Positions 62,990-64,000 of a stretch of 64,000 nucleotides of DNA are shown piece after piece. The translations under genes were made by a program, and so were the position numbers. Numbering within the stretch: the stretch's first letter is position 1; the number at the start of each line of letters is the position of its first letter. Location: contig JAJFIC010000091.1 in the NCBI GenBank assembly GCA_021775315.1, positions 1 to 64,000 on the forward strand, in the 5' to 3' direction. The notes under the pieces are model-generated. The model was not told the origin of the DNA and ran no database searches. It saw only the letters and a list, made by a program, of their open reading frames with translations. Source of the DNA: Paracoccaceae bacterium (lineage in GTDB: Bacteria; Pseudomonadota; Alphaproteobacteria; Rhodobacterales; Rhodobacteraceae).

Positions 62990-63793
62990 TTAGCTATACG
63001 CGATTACCAGAAGCGTAATGCCCAATATGACGCGGTAGATGACGTAGGGTGTAAAGCTGGTGGATTTTAGCAGCCTCATCATCAGCGACAGTGCCAGCAA
63101 TGCCGCAAAAAAGGACATGATCGCGGCAATCGCCCCGTCCTTGGCGGCGTCTATGTCGGCGGTCGCGATAACTTCCAACCCCAGATAGGCGCCTGATGCC
63201 ATAATCGCCGGGATCGACAAAAGCATGGCGATTTTTGCCCCGTCTTGGCGGTTATAGCCCAGCGATCTGGCGGCGGAGATTGTCGCACCGGATCGGGACG
63301 TTCCGGGGATCAGCGCCAGCGCCTGCCAAAGACCCATGATAATTGCATCTTTGGTCGACCAGTCGGCGTCGGTTTTGTGGTTGCTGCCTTTTTGATCGAC
63401 CCAGTACAGCACCAGACCAAAACCCAGCATGGTCCACCCGATCACAGTGATGGAGCGCATTGCCTCTGACAGGCCGGTAAGTTTCAGGATTACACCCAAG
63501 ATAATAACCGGAATTGTGGCAATAATCATCAAAGTGGCTAGTCGTGCAGCAGGGGTTCGGACGCGGCCGGTCGCAAGGTGGCCAAGCCCGGTGAAGGCTT
63601 TGAACGCATCAACCCGGAAATAAAGGATCACAGCCGCAAGTGTGCCAATGTGAACCGCCACATCCAGAACCTGCCCCTGATCGTCAAGCCCGGTCAAACC
63701 CGGCAACAGGATCAGATGGCCCGAGGATGAAACCGGCAGGAACTCGGTCACGCCCTGAATGACGGCCAACAGGAAAAGGTGAAAAATGCTCAT
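62990..63793 (-). CDS. uppP: undecaprenyl-diphosphatase
   Basis: A 267-residue membrane phosphatase that recycles the lipid carrier of cell-wall and polysaccharide synthesis. The active-site stretches are QGVTEFLPVSSSGHLIL near residue 14 and PGTSRSGATISAARSLG near residue 163. About seven hydrophobic segments are visible. It also confers bacitracin resistance in many bacteria. Confidence 0.94.
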   Translation of the reverse strand: MSIFHLFLLAVIQGVTEFLPVSSSGHLILLPGLTGLDDQGQVLDVAVHIGTLAAVILYFRVDAFKAFTGLGHLATGRVRTPAARLATLMIIATIPVIILGVILKLTGLSEAMRSITVIGWTMLGFGLVLYWVDQKGSNHKTDADWSTKDAIIMGLWQALALIPGTSRSGATISAARSLGYNRQDGAKIAMLLSIPAIMASGAYLGLEVIATADIDAAKDGAIAAIMSFFAALLALSLMMRLLKSTSFTPYVIYRVILGITLLVIAYS

Positions 63794-64000
63794 TCGGTTG
63801 CTCGGTTGATTCGTTGAGGCGACCCTAAGTCCGGTGCGGTGAATTGTGAATTCCTTTAAATAGGTATCGTTTGTTTACTATTTTTGGGAAAAATCAACGC
63901 AATTTCCATCGTCCGCGACGAGATATCACAATAAAGGTCAGCATTGCTTACTTTAACTTACAGCCAACACCCGATAAAAAGACATTTCGTTTGGAAAGTC

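Overview
The window looks like chromosomal DNA of a marine alphaproteobacterium of the Rhodobacterales (Roseobacter-like). The reasons are the gene families and neighbourhoods: an lptC-lptA-lptB-rpoN-hpf-ptsN block, two DctPQM TRAP transporters, an Entner-Doudoroff operon, a family-14 glycosyltransferase with a DUF5927-like tail, and an integrase remnant of the type common in that order. This is inference from recognised proteins; no database search was run. Most of the sequence is densely coding, in operons with ATGA-type overlaps.

Left part (1-9.4 kb): a catabolic locus. A LeuA/homocitrate-synthase-like enzyme (cut by the window edge) diverges from a GntR/FCD regulator. Facing it is an operon for a RutE-like nitroreductase, an OsmC protein, a TRAP transporter and a hydroxyquinol/catechol-type intradiol dioxygenase, with a divergent YciI-like protein. 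The octamer TATCGATA occurs in both control regions and probably marks the regulator's sites. An MFS exporter and an SH3 protein follow.

10-21.4 kb: surface polysaccharide genes. A capsule-type ABC permease diverges from cysQ, kdsB, galU, galE, four glycosyltransferases and a two-domain sulfotransferase. An unusual pair of inverted repeats ends this block. 21.5-27.5 kb: the conserved ptsN, hpf, rpoN, lptB, lptA, lptC, kdsD, rnd series. 27.7-35.4 kb: fadD, then a second TRAP operon (TetR, DctPQM, cyclase-family hydrolase, FAH-family hydrolase, OsmC). Its TetR gene has a G10 tract in the ribosome-binding position and a 22-bp operator-like palindrome upstream. 35.6-42 kb: cyanophycin metabolism, with isoaspartyl peptidase, cphA', cphA and cyanophycinase. 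42.2-47.4 kb: pgl-edd-eda-pgi; a decayed tandem duplication of the edd/eda junction separates edd from eda.

47.8-49.1 kb: a secreted triple-repeat beta-trefoil-like protein, a small anchored protein and tRNA-Arg(CCU). 49.1-61.1 kb: a complete-looking Isp-type (group 1e-like) uptake [NiFe]-hydrogenase locus: HypC-like chaperone, maturation protease, HupH-like protein, hynS-isp1-isp2-hynL, HupK-like protein and hypABFCDE. HypF is only the carbamoyltransferase half. HynS is a standard, not oxygen-tolerant, small subunit, and an FNR-like box lies in front of the main operon. The locus stops beside a truncated integrase and tRNA-Leu(CAG), so it may have arrived as a genomic island. An NDUFA9-like protein and uppP close the window.
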